The notes beneath the pieces are model-generated. The model saw only the letters and a program-made list of their open reading frames with translations. It was not told where the DNA came from and searched no databases. 64,000 nucleotides of DNA from Cladocopium goreaui (Eukaryota; Sar; Dinophyceae; Suessiales; Symbiodiniaceae): assembly GCA_947184155.2 (NCBI GenBank), contig CAMXCT020000254.1, positions 202,001 to 266,000 of the forward strand, written 5' to 3'. Shown piece by piece: positions 52,236 through 64,000 of the stretch (its first letter is position 1; each line of letters opens with the position of its first letter). The position numbers were made by a program, and so were the translations under genes.

Positions 52236-53010
52236 TGTGTCTCGTGTTCACGGCCCCACCCCTTCCCCCCATATGGTATGGGAGCTACCCCCCGTGAAGA
52301 TAGGCACTAGCGTCTAGTATAGATCAGCTAGGGCGTCTTCCCAAGACAGCTTCACACCCTTTTGACTCACGGCGATTGCCAGTCGGTGCGGTGTCCACAG
52401 GATTACTCTATATCTCTCTTTTGAGCCTTGACCAGCTCAATACTCACGCATGCCTTCCCAGCCCAATGTTCAGCCGCTATCATGTCACGGAAGTCATGGA
52501 AAAAAGCCATCAAGTAGCAGGATAGCAACATCATGTATTGCCAAAACAGGGCGCGTTCCTATCATTGAATGCCAAGGTCCATCCAGTCAGCTAGCGTTCT
52601 GTTTTTGTGAGTTTTAGCCAATGTTCAGCTTCTTGCAGCTAGGACTCAAGGTTTGAACCCATTGGCTTGTCGTTGATGCCGGGGACGCGGGAGCGCTCAT
52701 GTAGCACGATGGACAGACGGCTGGTTTTTTTCCAAGCCAATAGTGGCTGAGAGAAAACATTGACACTGCAAAACACTGTGTGGCACTGTGAATGATCAGC
52801 AACAGATTTCAAAAGACACCCCGAAAACTTCCAACACATTACAGAATTCGAAAGAGTTTCCCTCTGGTGACTAGTTGAAAACCATGACATGTCACGGCAC
52901 TCGAGAGGAGATAAGAGATCAGCCCAAATGCCCAAAAATGCTGGGCAATCTCAAGCCCAGCAAACTGTTGGTAATCCAGGGATTTCCTTTGAAAATAACA
53001 TACAATCACT
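52236..53010. other. Unrecognised sequence with a dispersed-repeat fragment
   Basis: There is no supported gene. 52630-52701 resembles 15092-15166 in the same orientation. Mixed AT/GT microsatellites precede it at 52171-52235. Confidence 0.4.
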
Positions 53011-53113
53011 ACTGGTTGGTGGTTTTAAACATCTTGAAACATATGAGTTAGTCAATGGGAAGGATTATCCCATATATTATCGAAAATAAAACATGTTTCA
53101 AACCACCAACCAA
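53011..53113. mobile_element. Palindromic MITE, copy 4
   Basis: It starts ACTGGTTGGTGGTTTTAA and ends CAAACCACCAACCA, with the interior gagttagtcaatgggaagga and gaaaataaaacatgtttc. The right tip is slightly decayed (CCAAACT instead of CCAGT). Confidence 0.82.
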
Positions 53114-53604
53114 ACTAATTACGGGATACTCCCGGCACTTCATCAGCTCATTGCCCCAGGAGCTGCATTTTGTCTTCATGAACTGGGCACTGCTTGCACA
53201 CGCGCAGGCGGCGCAGGCGGCGCAAACGGCGCAGGGGCAGTTGTTCAAACCTGGATCCACAACTGCTGGGTGAACCCTCGGGGTGCTCAACCTTTGGAAA
53301 CCCATGGCATCCCATGGCACTCGAGAAATTCACTGGGCTGGCTTACGAGATTTTTTAAAAAGGAAACCCAGGCTTCTCCCGTGCAGAATTAAGGTTCCTG
53401 TAGTCTTTACCGCTGTGCGATTCTGGGACTCATGTGAATGGCGGACAAAATTATTGTACTTGTTCATTTTGATGCCATGCGCAAGTTTGGGTCGTCCCCT
53501 ATCGGTAGTGAGGATTTCTGCGTTTACAGACTTTGAGGCGACTCATGCAAAACAGGGGTATCGGTATAGGGTCGTCCCCTATCAGTACTGACTTAGTTAA
53601 AGTT

Positions 53605-53820
53605 TATACAGTATCTATTCTATCTGTCCTATCTATCCTATCTATCCTATCTATCTTATCTTTCCTATCTATCCTATCGAAGTATCATGAATTATCGTAT
53701 CTAATGATCCTATCTATCCTATCTATCCTGTATATCCTATCTATACTATCTATCCTATCCTTTCCCATCCTACCCTATCCTATCCTGCCCTATCTTATCC
53801 TATCATATCCTTTTTATCTT
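53605..53820. repeat. CTATCTATCC microsatellite
   Basis: Degenerate tatctatcc/tatcc repeats make up the tract. Just upstream, gggtcgtcccctatc occurs twice, 79 bp apart (about 53489 and 53568). Confidence 0.85.
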
Positions 53821-53949
53821 GGGCTATGATCCCATCAATGAATAAGCCCTGACGAGAGATTACCTCTTAAATATTGAGAAATGCTCCTACAAATTGCTAC
53901 CCCCTCTTACTAATCTGTGGATGACTAAGCCTCGGTTACTATTGTAAAT

Positions 53950-54115
53950 TGTAAGATTACACACGCACACACGCACATATATATATATATATATGTATAA
54001 TGCATATATATATATAATGTATATACATATATATAATATAATATAATATAATATAATACAATACAATACAATATAATATAATATAATATAATATATATAT
54101 ATATATATATATTTG
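53950..54115. repeat. (AT)n and ATAAT microsatellite
   Basis: (CACACG), (AT)n, (ATAAT)n, (ATACA)n and (AT)n follow each other. Confidence 0.85.
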
Positions 54116-57100
54116 TTTAATATACAGATCTACATCAACCCCAGGGTTACATCATGTGCAGCTTTTCTCAACATCGGCTGCCTTCCGTGGCACAAAGATC
54201 CATCCGCTCAGCCTGCACTGGGGAAAAGAGGTCATCCAGGATCATGCTGAGGTCCCCCAGTGACAAAAAAAAAACTTCTGAATACGGTTTCGTTATATTG
54301 TGATTATATCCACCATAAACCCAGTTAACCAAGTTATACATAAGCATCGCTTGACCAAGTGTCATATGATGCTGACATGAACCAAAATCGAGAAGATGTT
54401 CACTCAGGCTAAACTGTCGCCTTGGCTAAACATGGCTATACTATTTGAGATGATCACTCAAATATGGCGCACTAATGTGCGTCACATTTCTAGTAATTAA
54501 GCCGAATCTTAAAAACAAAACGTAGAACCATGTAGGTATGGGTTAGGTATGGCTCAACAATGTGGAACTTGTCATGTTTTAGATGGTCTTACTATCTAGA
54601 ATCCTTCCTGGTCGGTGATTTCTGGGATGGGGTGAAACATGGTGAAACTACTCACGAGAATCTAATCCAATGGGCCACCACAGGGCAAATAGTCACCCGA
54701 AATACCCGATATTGCCGTTGCTGAAGTTCAACATAGTTCAACCCTTGCATAGCGTTGATATTAGTTGCGATGTCGATGTCCTTCGCCATTTCCGATGGCC
54801 CGTCACGGGTCCGTTGGGATCGTCCCTATAGGGTACTGGCAACGACAGGGGCAGGCCTGAACCTTGCGAGCCATCTGTGGCGACGATACCAGCGACTTCC
54901 TTGCGGGTCAACACGTGGCGTCAAGCGGCAAACATGTGGAGGGTGTTGACCATAAGTGACCAATAGAAACTGCGCCTGTCATGCCAAATGTTGGTTCCCC
55001 ATAGGTTATCCTATTGGTTCCCCATAGATTCATAATGATTCATAGATCCAACACTTTAAAGCAGGGCTTCCAAGGGGAGCTTTCGGTGAGGATGCCCATC
55101 TCAACATGTGCACTACCATCACTTCAACGGCTCTCCGTGAAGCCTATATCAGTCTCCTACTTCAATAAACATGCTACCTGCCAACACCCACACTACCAAA
55201 AAGGCCCGTGGTGACTTAGAAACAAAACGGGTGGCCCAGAAAAATGGTGGCCGTTCTCCTTTCCCCCTTGACGGATGGTGAGTTCACTTGACGGATGGTG
55301 AGTTCATATGGTGCCCTTGATTCAGGGATAGCAATAATTTCTGGAGAATGAGTGCTGCGTAAGTTGCCAACAAAATTTCACACAGACCTACAAGCATGTC
55401 TGAGTCTCAGCCAACGTTGCTGATTTGATTTGGATGAGTTCCAGAAAATCTCAGGCCTCGTTTGAACCCTGGCTTCCAGTATCAATGATCCTTCGGGCTA
55501 GATTGTTGGGGCCTCGCAAATCATCCAAACATTCCACATTTGTGGACTTGAAAGGGGCTAATCGCAAGACATTTCGGGGGCAACAAATCAATTTATATAG
55601 TTCACTGCATACTGTGATCTCCCTGCGGGTGTTTGGGGAGCCCCATTGGTGAAGTGGTTCACTTGTTTGACCCCATGGTACAACTAAGTACCCACGATGC
55701 GATGATTCACTGGTTGAGTATGGTTGTGTTCTTTCTATAGGTGAATTACCTGGCGAAATGGTTTTCTATGGTTTTCTTGTAATTTAAGAGTTTCTTGGGT
55801 ATAGATGACCCATGATGACCCATTGAGTTCGGTGAACTACATGGCCTTTCCTCAAGGAATGGTGATTTCTCGGGCAAAATGTTAGTCATTACCATTACCA
55901 AAGGCAAGCAGATCCACATCTGAGCCCCCCAAACGGTGGGATCAACCAAATGGCACGCTCTCTAGCGGGATCCTGACCCAACATGGGTACCAACTCAATG
56001 GCTCCATGGACGGTTGAGTGTCAACAAGTTGTGTTCCAAAAGATATCAACCATGCCCCAAGAGAGGCTATTGGGGCTGGTAAGTTTGCATTTCACGGACT
56101 CAAAAGTGACCTTGGAGGATTTGGCGAGTCAATTTGGCCATGTTCAAGGGATCCACCCAGGAACATGAGTATATGAATCAAGACAAATCAGATAAATCAA
56201 CGGGGTAGTTGTTCATGGTTGTTCATGGTTGTTGTGATAACCCTTCCAACAATGCGTATATCAACCTACCAAACAACAAAATAAATCAACACCCGGGTCA
56301 GTTGAGATCATCAAATGATTTCGAACTATTCATATGTTTGCCACAAATCTGAAACAACTATATAGATCAAAGGTCTATATATGTTTATATGTCAATAATC
56401 TGGATTAGCAAAAAATTGAAGTTGAAGATGCCTATTTAGTCTGTTTTCCCTATGGTTTTCCACTGAAACTTTAAAAGTCACTGTTTTGCACTGCCAGGTG
56501 AGCATGCCTGGCAGGCGGATACGTCAAAAAATGAACGATGAGACGCCCACAAGGGATATGGCTTAAATACGCTTAAATTGGATAATTTAGTTCAAATAAA
56601 GTACCATAGTGTATAGTAATAGTTATGGGAGTTGTACTGATGGTAGCAATTCCAATAATTCCAGCGTGAAGGATTGAAATTAAATCTCGTGCCATAGCAT
56701 ATTCCCTTGGAAAGCGAATTCCTGCATCAATCCAAGGAGTTGGGACTCGCAATCTACGAAGGGTATATGGCACCACCAGGCACCCGGTCAGATGGTCGAG
56801 TTTTGAAGGGTTAGGTATAGCCACATTCGGTCAATTTCCCAATTTCTGGCGAACCTCAATTTTCACAATTTGGTAAATGAACCTCAGCGATCTTCTCGCA
56901 AGACTTCGACCAAGGGGTTCCTTGATCCTTGCACTGTTCATGGCGCTATAAAATCAATGGGCATGTTGAACGGGAAAATCTTCACCGGAAACCAAAATTT
57001 TTACCACCGGGTTTCCTGCAGGTTTTCACCGAAAGCAATTGCTGAGCCATGAGACATTGAAGTTCCCCCAGTACGAAAAACACTGATGTAAATGTACAGT

Positions 57101-59490
57101 ACCTCAGCACTCAGTACCTGCCCCAAACGAATCCCAAAATCCATTGTTAGGTTTGATAGTCAAATCGAAAAGCAATCCAGTTTTTTGTCAGTCAAATCAA
57201 AACCTCTAGTTTTGATGGTGACATTGTTTCAGATCCGAGCAAAGCAACTTTGTATGAAAATATGCACCGAACTCCCAAGTAAAAAAAAAAGTTTTTCCTA
57301 AAAAGTTGCCATATTCTGTCAGAAAAGGATGGTTCGAGTATAAAATGTGGTAAACCCAATTTGTCATGAATCTTCACTTTCGAGGGTTTAAATCCCAGCC
57401 ATTTTGGGTGAGTCACTGGGGAGCCCAATTTTAGACACACCCAATCCCATTGAATCCCAAGAAAAGCAAAAACATGGTTGGTTGTTTTTTTTTTACATAT
57501 TATGTCTTATTTTCAGACACGCCACAGCATCTTATGAAGTTAGTGGCAACTGTATACACATGCGTGTTTAAAGAATAGACTATATTGTGTGTATATATAT
57601 ATATACATATCCAACTAATATCTCTACCAAATATATATATATAAATTATATATCTCAGTAATCATCACCCCCGTTTCAATGGTTAATGTTTTAGCATGTT
57701 TTAATATGTTGGCGGCGTTTTAACATGTTTTAACCGAGCCCCGATCCCTCATTCCCCCGTAGGGGCCTCCTGAACTTTCAAGCGAATTGGTAGACCAGGC
57801 ACGGCCCTTGGGCCGCCCACGGGCCGTGAAGTATCCTGCCTGAGAAGTGTTGGGGGCCCTGGAACGGATCATGGGGATGTACATTACGAAAACTATGGGA
57901 TATAATTCATTCATATTTACAGACAGGAAATATCGATATATGGGATATAGAAATGGGATTAATATACTATACTATGGAAAAAAAATGTCCCAGAAATAAA
58001 ATTCTGCTTAAGGTAAGAAATATAGATATGGAATAATGATAAGAACAGATACTCTTACGAAATGTTGGGAGAAAACATGTGGAAACAAATAGACATGTTT
58101 AAAAAAAGTCAACAACAATATGTCTGGGGTTCCCACAAATGGCGATGTTTGTGGCAACATCGGCAAAACCAAACCGGGGTGCTAGGGGGCCATATGTTCA
58201 AAATCCGTATGATATATATATATATATGGGATGATAGGGGGAAATCGATGACAAAGAATGAGGCAAAAGCCATACTTTGATATGCGTACCACTTAATAAT
58301 ACTTAATAGATGATGAACCGGGGTTTGCCGACTGGGATGAGCATCCAAATGCCCCCTTACCAGTTGGTTTACCCAACTCTCTCCATAAGCTGCACTATCC
58401 ACTGCCACACATTTGGGTTTGGGGAAATATTGACGAATGAAAGCAAACATGCATTCATTGTAATACCACTACAAGAATAAATCGGTTATATATATTATAT
58501 TTTTAATTATATATCTTTTTATTTCAGAAATATTAATGTTGTGCAATGAACAAACAAATGAATAAATAATAATAAATATAGATAAATCATATATATATTA
58601 TATTATATATGTAATTGTATATATATATGATCATAATTGATTATATCATTAATGATGAAAACACATCAACTGAGTTCGTGGCACCCCGGGATGGCCCTGG
58701 CCTTGATGCTCGACAGCTGGAACAACCAGATCCTCGCGAGGACACTTTCCGAAAAACTATGGAGAGGGGCTATCCCCGGTGATCCGCGGAAATCATGGTA
58801 AATCAATATCCAAATCATGAGACATATCACTACATTTCATAAATTACTATATTGAGCTTGGTACCACACCATGAATACCATGAATAAACTGGGGGGGTAC
58901 TGGGTCAACATTGAGGCTAGTGGTGCCGCAGTGAGGTCGTAATTCATCACTTGTTTTGCTTTTTGAAGATGCCAGTTGGCCAATACCACAATGTGTCCCA
59001 ATACGATACAAACTTGTTGCCATCACAAGGTGGGAAATAAGAGTTCTGAATAAATCAACCAGACTGCGGATACTGTTATCTGAGGGCTATCTGGTCCAAA
59101 ATGATTGAATCTTGAATGGGTATACGAGCAACAACGTTGACAACACCTGGCGATTCACGTCGTAAGCTCAGTGATGGGGATAACATTCTATTGTTGTCTT
59201 CTAGTCGCCATCAAGTATGATAGCCCTTCTCAAGGCATCCCCAAACGAAAAAATCACAGGAAACTTAACCATCTGGCAATACGCATGATCTAAACCCGAG
59301 CCGCTTAGCCCACCATAGCCCACCTTTCTGCAGGCATGCCTTGCCGAGGAATGAGACGTTTGTCTGGCTTTTGTTTCATCCGAATAGGTGAAAAAGGTGA
59401 AAGTGTGAAAGTGCCTTTTGCCAACTGAAACCATTTAAAGAACGCAGTGAACCCACGTAAAACCACAAAAACAAACATACAGTTTATAGT
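54116..59490. other. Long unrecognised stretch, no supported gene
   Basis: Both strands show only open frames under about 115 codons without motifs. Seen: a 20-bp tandem duplication (acttgacggatggtgagttc) near 55265-55305, short AT patches near 57590-57655, 58215-58225 and 58490-58640, and repeated short phrases (ggttgttcatggttgttc near 56210). If host genes with short exons lie here, I cannot detect them. Confidence 0.4.
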
Positions 59491-59496
59491 AAAAAT

Positions 59497-60440
59497 GTGT
59501 GTATGCATGTATGCATGCATGCATGTATGAATGCAATTGAATGTGCATATGTATTCACATGTGCATATGTATGGATGTATGTCTGTCTGTCTGTCTGTAT
59601 ATGTATGTATATGTCTGTATATGTCTGTCTGTCTGTCTGTATATGTATGTATATGTATGTATATATATGTATATGTATGTATATGTATGTATATGTATGT
59701 ATATGTATGTATATGTATGTATATGTATGTATATGTATGTATATGTATGTATATGTATGTATATGTATGTATATGTATGTATATGTATGTATATGTATGT
59801 ATATGTATGTAGATGTATGTATATGTATGTATATGTATGTATATGTATGTATATGTATGTATATGTATGTATATGTATGTATATGTATGTATATGTATGT
59901 ATATGTATGTATATGTATGTATATGTATGTATAGGTATGTACATGTATGTAAATGTATGTAAATGTATGTGTATTTGTATGTGTATGTATATGTGTATGT
60001 ATATGTAGGTATATGGATGTATGGGTATGTATGTGTAGTATGTGTAGGATGTTATATATGTGTATGTATGTGTATTAGGGTTATGTTAGGGTATGTATGT
60101 GTAGTATGTGTATTGTATGTAGGTATTGTATGGGTATGTATGTGTCATGATATGTGTATGTAGTGTGTTAGGGATGTGTATGGGTCTGTGTATGTGTATG
60201 TGTATGTGTATGTGTTGTGTAGGTGTATGTTGTAGTGTATGTGTTAGTGTCGTGTATGGGGATGTGTAGTATGTGTGTATGTATGTAATGTATGTATGTT
60301 GTATGTATGTATGTATGTATGTATGTATGTATGTATGTATGTATGTATGTATGTATGTATGTATGTATGTATGTATGTATGTATGTATGTATGTATGTAT
60401 GTATGTATGTATGTGTGTATGTGTATGTGTATGTAACTAT
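59497..60440. repeat. ATGTATGT microsatellite
   Basis: 59640-59960 is an almost perfect 12-bp repeat (atgtatgtatat), giving open frames in several phases. 60290-60415 is perfect (ATGT)n. Between them is degenerate tgtatgtgtatg. The Met/Tyr/Val/Cys-rich open frames are artefacts. Confidence 0.92.
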
Positions 60441-61233
60441 GTCATCTAGTGATGTACATTTTTGACATACCTTACCCCATGAAAAAAAAATGCCTCACCA
60501 GGCAGGCACCTGTGAGGCTAGGGTCATGCCAGGCACAGTCCCTGACCTGCGAGCGTGGCTGCAATCATTTGCGTCTGTGGTGGCTCTGTCAAAAAAATAA
60601 AATGCCAACCGTTTTTTTCTTGGTTTTTGAGATGCTGGCATATGCTGGCTATTGCGGGCGGCTACTGTAAGTCAAAGTATGTCGACGACTAACGAACTTG
60701 ATTTCCAAGAGTTTCCAAGAGTTTCGGTTGAAACAAAAATACCAAACTGTGAGTCAATTCTTTCACCAACAGTGCTGAACACAGTCTCCGTGGCGATTCA
60801 AAGTCCCCTGCTTTTCGATCAATCGCTCGTCTTTTACATGGCATCATTGCAGGATTTCCATGGATTTCCCATCTTGGGGTCGCAACAACGCCCACTGCGC
60901 CTACGAAAACTTTGGGTCTGAGAAAGGAGACCTAACCTGGGCGAAGGCGCCAAATTCGATGCTGAATCGTGGATTCATTTTGACACTTCTTCCTGACGTT
61001 AAATCATAAATCATGTCAAATCAAAATCCCCCCAAAAATGGTTGAGCTCAGGCAAAAATTCCCAGTTTTGTTGCTGATCTGCAAAATCCCGCCCAGAAAC
61101 TGGGAAGCCGTGAGGCTGACGCCTGCAACATTTTTTTGGATCGGCCACAAAGGCGGTCTGGTGGTCATGAATCCAGGTGCCCTCTGAGAAATGTGCTCGT
61201 CAGTTTGGATCAGTCCCCCTTCTGTTCTGGTAG
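60441..61233. other. Unrecognised sequence
   Basis: No gene supported. An 89-codon plus-strand frame (60652-60921) has no motif I recognise. No repeat is apparent. Confidence 0.4.
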
Positions 61234-63316
61234 GGTTTATAGATTTTTTATTGATGTTTATAGATGTTTATAGATGTTTATAGATGTTTATAGATGTCTA
61301 TAGATGTTTATAGATGTCTATAGATGTTTATAGATGTCTATAGATGTTTATAGATGTCTATAGATGTCTGTAGATGTCTATAGATGTTTATAGATGTCTT
61401 TAGATGCTGATAGATGTTTACAGATGTTTATAGATGTCTATAAGATGTTTATAGATGTTTATAGATATTTATTGGTGTTTATAGATAGAGATGTTTAAAG
61501 ATGTTTATAGATGTCCATAGATGTTTATAGATGTTTATAGATGTTTCTGGATGTTTATAGATGTTTATAGATGTTTATAGATGTTGATAGATGTCTATAG
61601 ATGTTTACAGATGTTTACAGATGTTTACAGATGTTTATAGATGTTTATAGATGTCTATAGATGTTTACAGATGTTTACAGATGTTTACAGATGTTTATAG
61701 ATGTCTATAGATGTTTATAGATGTTTATAGATGTTTATAGATGTTTATAGATATAGATGTTTATAGGTGTTTTTAGATGTCGATAGGTGTCTATAGATGT
61801 CTATAGATGTTTATAGATGTTTATAGATGATTATAATATGTTTATAGATGTTGATAGATGTTTATAGATGTTTATAGATGTTTTTAGATATAGATGTCTA
61901 TTGATGTTTATAGATGTTTATAGATGTTTATAGATGTTTATAAGATGTTTATAGATGTTTATAGATATTTATTGGTGTTTATAGATAGAGATGTTTAAAG
62001 ATGTTTATAAATGTCCATAGATGTGTCTAGATGTTTATAGATGTTTATAGATGTTTATAGATGTCTATAGATGTTGATAGATGTTTATAGATGTCTATAG
62101 ATGTCTATAGATGTTTATAGATGTTTATAGATGTTTATAGATGTCTATAGATGTCTATAGATGTCTATAGATGTCTATAGATGTCTATAGATGTCTATAG
62201 ATGTCTGTAGATGCCTATAGATGTTTATAGATGTCTTTAGATGCTGATAGATGTTTACAGATGTCTATAGATGTTTATAGATGCCTATAGATGTTTATAG
62301 ATGTTTATAGATGTTTATAGATAACTATAGATGTTTATAGATGTTTATAGATGTTGATAGATGTTTATAGATGTTTATAGATGTTTATAGATGTTTATAG
62401 ATGTTTATAGATGTTTATAGATATTTATTGGTGTTTATAGATAGAGATGTTTAAAGATGTTTATAGATGTTCATAGATGTGTCTAGATGTTTATAGATGT
62501 TTATAGATGTTTATAGATGTCTATAGATGTTTATAGATGTCTATAGATGTTGATAGATGTTTATAGATGTCTATAGATGTCTATAGATGTTTATAGATGT
62601 TTATAGATGTTTATAGATGTTTATAGATGTTTACAGATGTTTATAGATGTTTATAGATGTTTATAGATGTTTTTAGATGTCTATAGATGTTTATAGATGT
62701 CTATAGATGTCTATAGATGTTTATAGATGTTTATAGATGTTTATAGATGTTTATAGATGTTTATAGATGTCTATAGATGTCTATAGATGTCTATCGATGT
62801 CTATAGATGTCTATAGATGTCTATAGATGTCTGTAGATGTCTATAGATGTTTATAGATGTCTTTAGATGCTGATAGATGTTTACAGATGTTTATAGATGT
62901 CTATAGATGTTTATAGGTGTTTTTAGATATAGATGTCTATTGATGTTTATAGATGTTTATAGATGCTGATAGATATAGATGTTTATAGGTGTTTATAGAT
63001 GTCTATAGATGTCTATAGATGTCTATAAGATGTTTATAGATGTTTATAGATATAGATGTTTATAGGTGTTTTTAGATGTCGATAGGTGTCTATAGATGTT
63101 TATAGATGTCTATAGATGTTTATAGATGATTATAATATGTTTATAGATGTTTATAGATGTTTATAGATGTTTATAGATGTTTATAGATGTTTATAGATGT
63201 TGATAGATGTCTATAGATGTTTACAGATGTTTACAGATGTTTACAGATGTTTATAGATGTTTATAGATGTCTATAGATGTTTATAGATGTTTATAGATGT
63301 TTATAGATGTTTATAG
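61234..63316. repeat. 10-bp satellite (tagatgttta)
   Basis: About 2.1 kb consists of the 10-bp unit tagatgttta / tagatgtcta with occasional 6-, 9- and 11-bp shifts. Longer blocks containing gatatttattggtgtttata, gatagagatgtttaaagatg recur near 61465, 61970 and 62430, so there are higher-order duplications of roughly 460-510 bp. Confidence 0.93.
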
Positions 63317-64000
63317 GAAAATGTTATTTTGAACCACCAACTGAGCTGTGGTCAAAAGGTCTTGTCTTTCTGAAGGCGCTAAGGGAATGCTTACGCTGGA
63401 GCTTCCGCACTGCTGACCCGTACATGGTTTTAGCTTACACGCAGGATGGTTACGCGGCCCCTTCGCATACCAGGGTTTTGCTTACGCGAGGTCCTTATTG
63501 CCTCTCCCTTACTACAAATGAACAACTGGGTTTTGAACGTGGCTCAACTAGTTCCGGCTTCAACCGGAAAAAACCAACATCATCCACATGCTCCATGGTG
63601 CATCATAGTGCTGGAATTTGAAACCAACATTTGCCACAAGAAATCACCCAGTCATCTAGGGAAATGAACAAGCACCATGGAGCATATGTATGGGTAATTT
63701 CTGGAGATATGGACGTAGCATGATATGTCCGCAACAAGGGTGCTAACCGTGAAAAGGGATATAGTATGATATAAATTGATAAGAAATTGATAATAAATTG
63801 ATAATCTAAATATATATATATATATCATATTGTATATACATTATTATATATATACAGTATATTAATCTATATATAATATGCATCACCCATCGCAAAAGAG
63901 CACTATATAGATCTGTAAGATTGTCCCAAGATATCGCCATGGAATGTATAGGACGGTCAGCCAATGACGGATTACCATCCCCAGACGCTGGACAAAATGT
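63317..64000. other. Unrecognised tail with a MITE end
   Basis: 63329-63345 (attttgaaccaccaact) resembles one end of the palindromic MITE; the partner end is missing or buried in the 10-bp array. (AT)n microsatellites lie at 63800-63885. A 104-codon plus-strand frame at 63307-63621 has no recognised motif. Confidence 0.45.

Noticed and set aside
59497-60008. Long Met/Tyr/Val/Cys-rich frames on both strands
   Set aside because: They come from the perfect atgtatgtatat microsatellite.
1-64000. Dinoflagellate spliced-leader sequence, rRNA or CRISPR array
   Set aside because: I scanned for the spliced-leader core (ATTTTGGCTCAAG) and for rRNA-like blocks and saw none. The regular arrays here have no unique spacers, so they are satellites rather than CRISPR.

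Overview
The window looks like nuclear DNA of a repeat-rich protist, most likely a dinoflagellate. This is an inference. It rests on a Ty1/copia retrotransposon whose polyprotein carries an extra methyltransferase-like module, which is a dinoflagellate trait as far as I know, on degenerate TTTAGGG-like tracts, and on the very low gene density with stacked satellites. I found no spliced-leader sequence, rRNA or intact tRNA, and no confident host protein gene. All convincing coding sequence lies in two mobile elements.

Layout. 1-14.7 kb is stacked satellites: 16-bp, 72-bp, 15-bp and 41-bp families. Two terminal-inverted-repeat (TIR) elements without a transposase have inserted into the 41-bp satellite, at 6084-7804 (CA target duplication) and 10331-13571 (TA target duplication). 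Because the array is repetitive, the empty sites can be read from neighbouring units. 14.7-29 kb holds GTGTA-type microsatellites, a tRNA-derived SINE-like fragment, 94-, 33-, 444- and 64-bp tandem repeats, and a telomere-like G/T tract. A full-length copia-type LTR retrotransposon lies on the minus strand at 29975-38772. It has 313-bp LTRs with TG...CA ends and only two differences between them, a perfect AATGC target duplication, gag-protease-methyltransferase-like and integrase-RT-RNaseH reading frames, and several frame changes. 38.8-45.9 kb is mostly unrecognised DNA with AT microsatellites and two copies of a small palindromic MITE (four good copies in the window).

45904-52170 is the most interesting object: a self-contained element of about 6.3 kb bounded by 21-22 bp inverted repeats in an (AT)n target, compatible with an 8-bp duplication. 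It carries three same-strand genes: a Ser-rich coiled-coil protein, a P-loop ATPase with SF3/AAA+-like motifs, and a zinc-ribbon transposase of the IS1595/ISXO2/Merlin type. A 575-bp imperfect palindrome sits upstream of the genes and a 219-bp tandem repeat sits downstream. I propose it as an autonomous Merlin-like transposon that pairs its transposase with an ATPase partner, somewhat like the Tn7, IS21 or Mu systems. One in-frame TGA near the start of the ATPase gene may mean this copy is damaged or spliced.

52.2-64 kb is non-coding as far as I can see. It contains another MITE copy, TATCC, ATGT and AT microsatellites, and a 2-kb array with a 10-bp period at 61234-63316.
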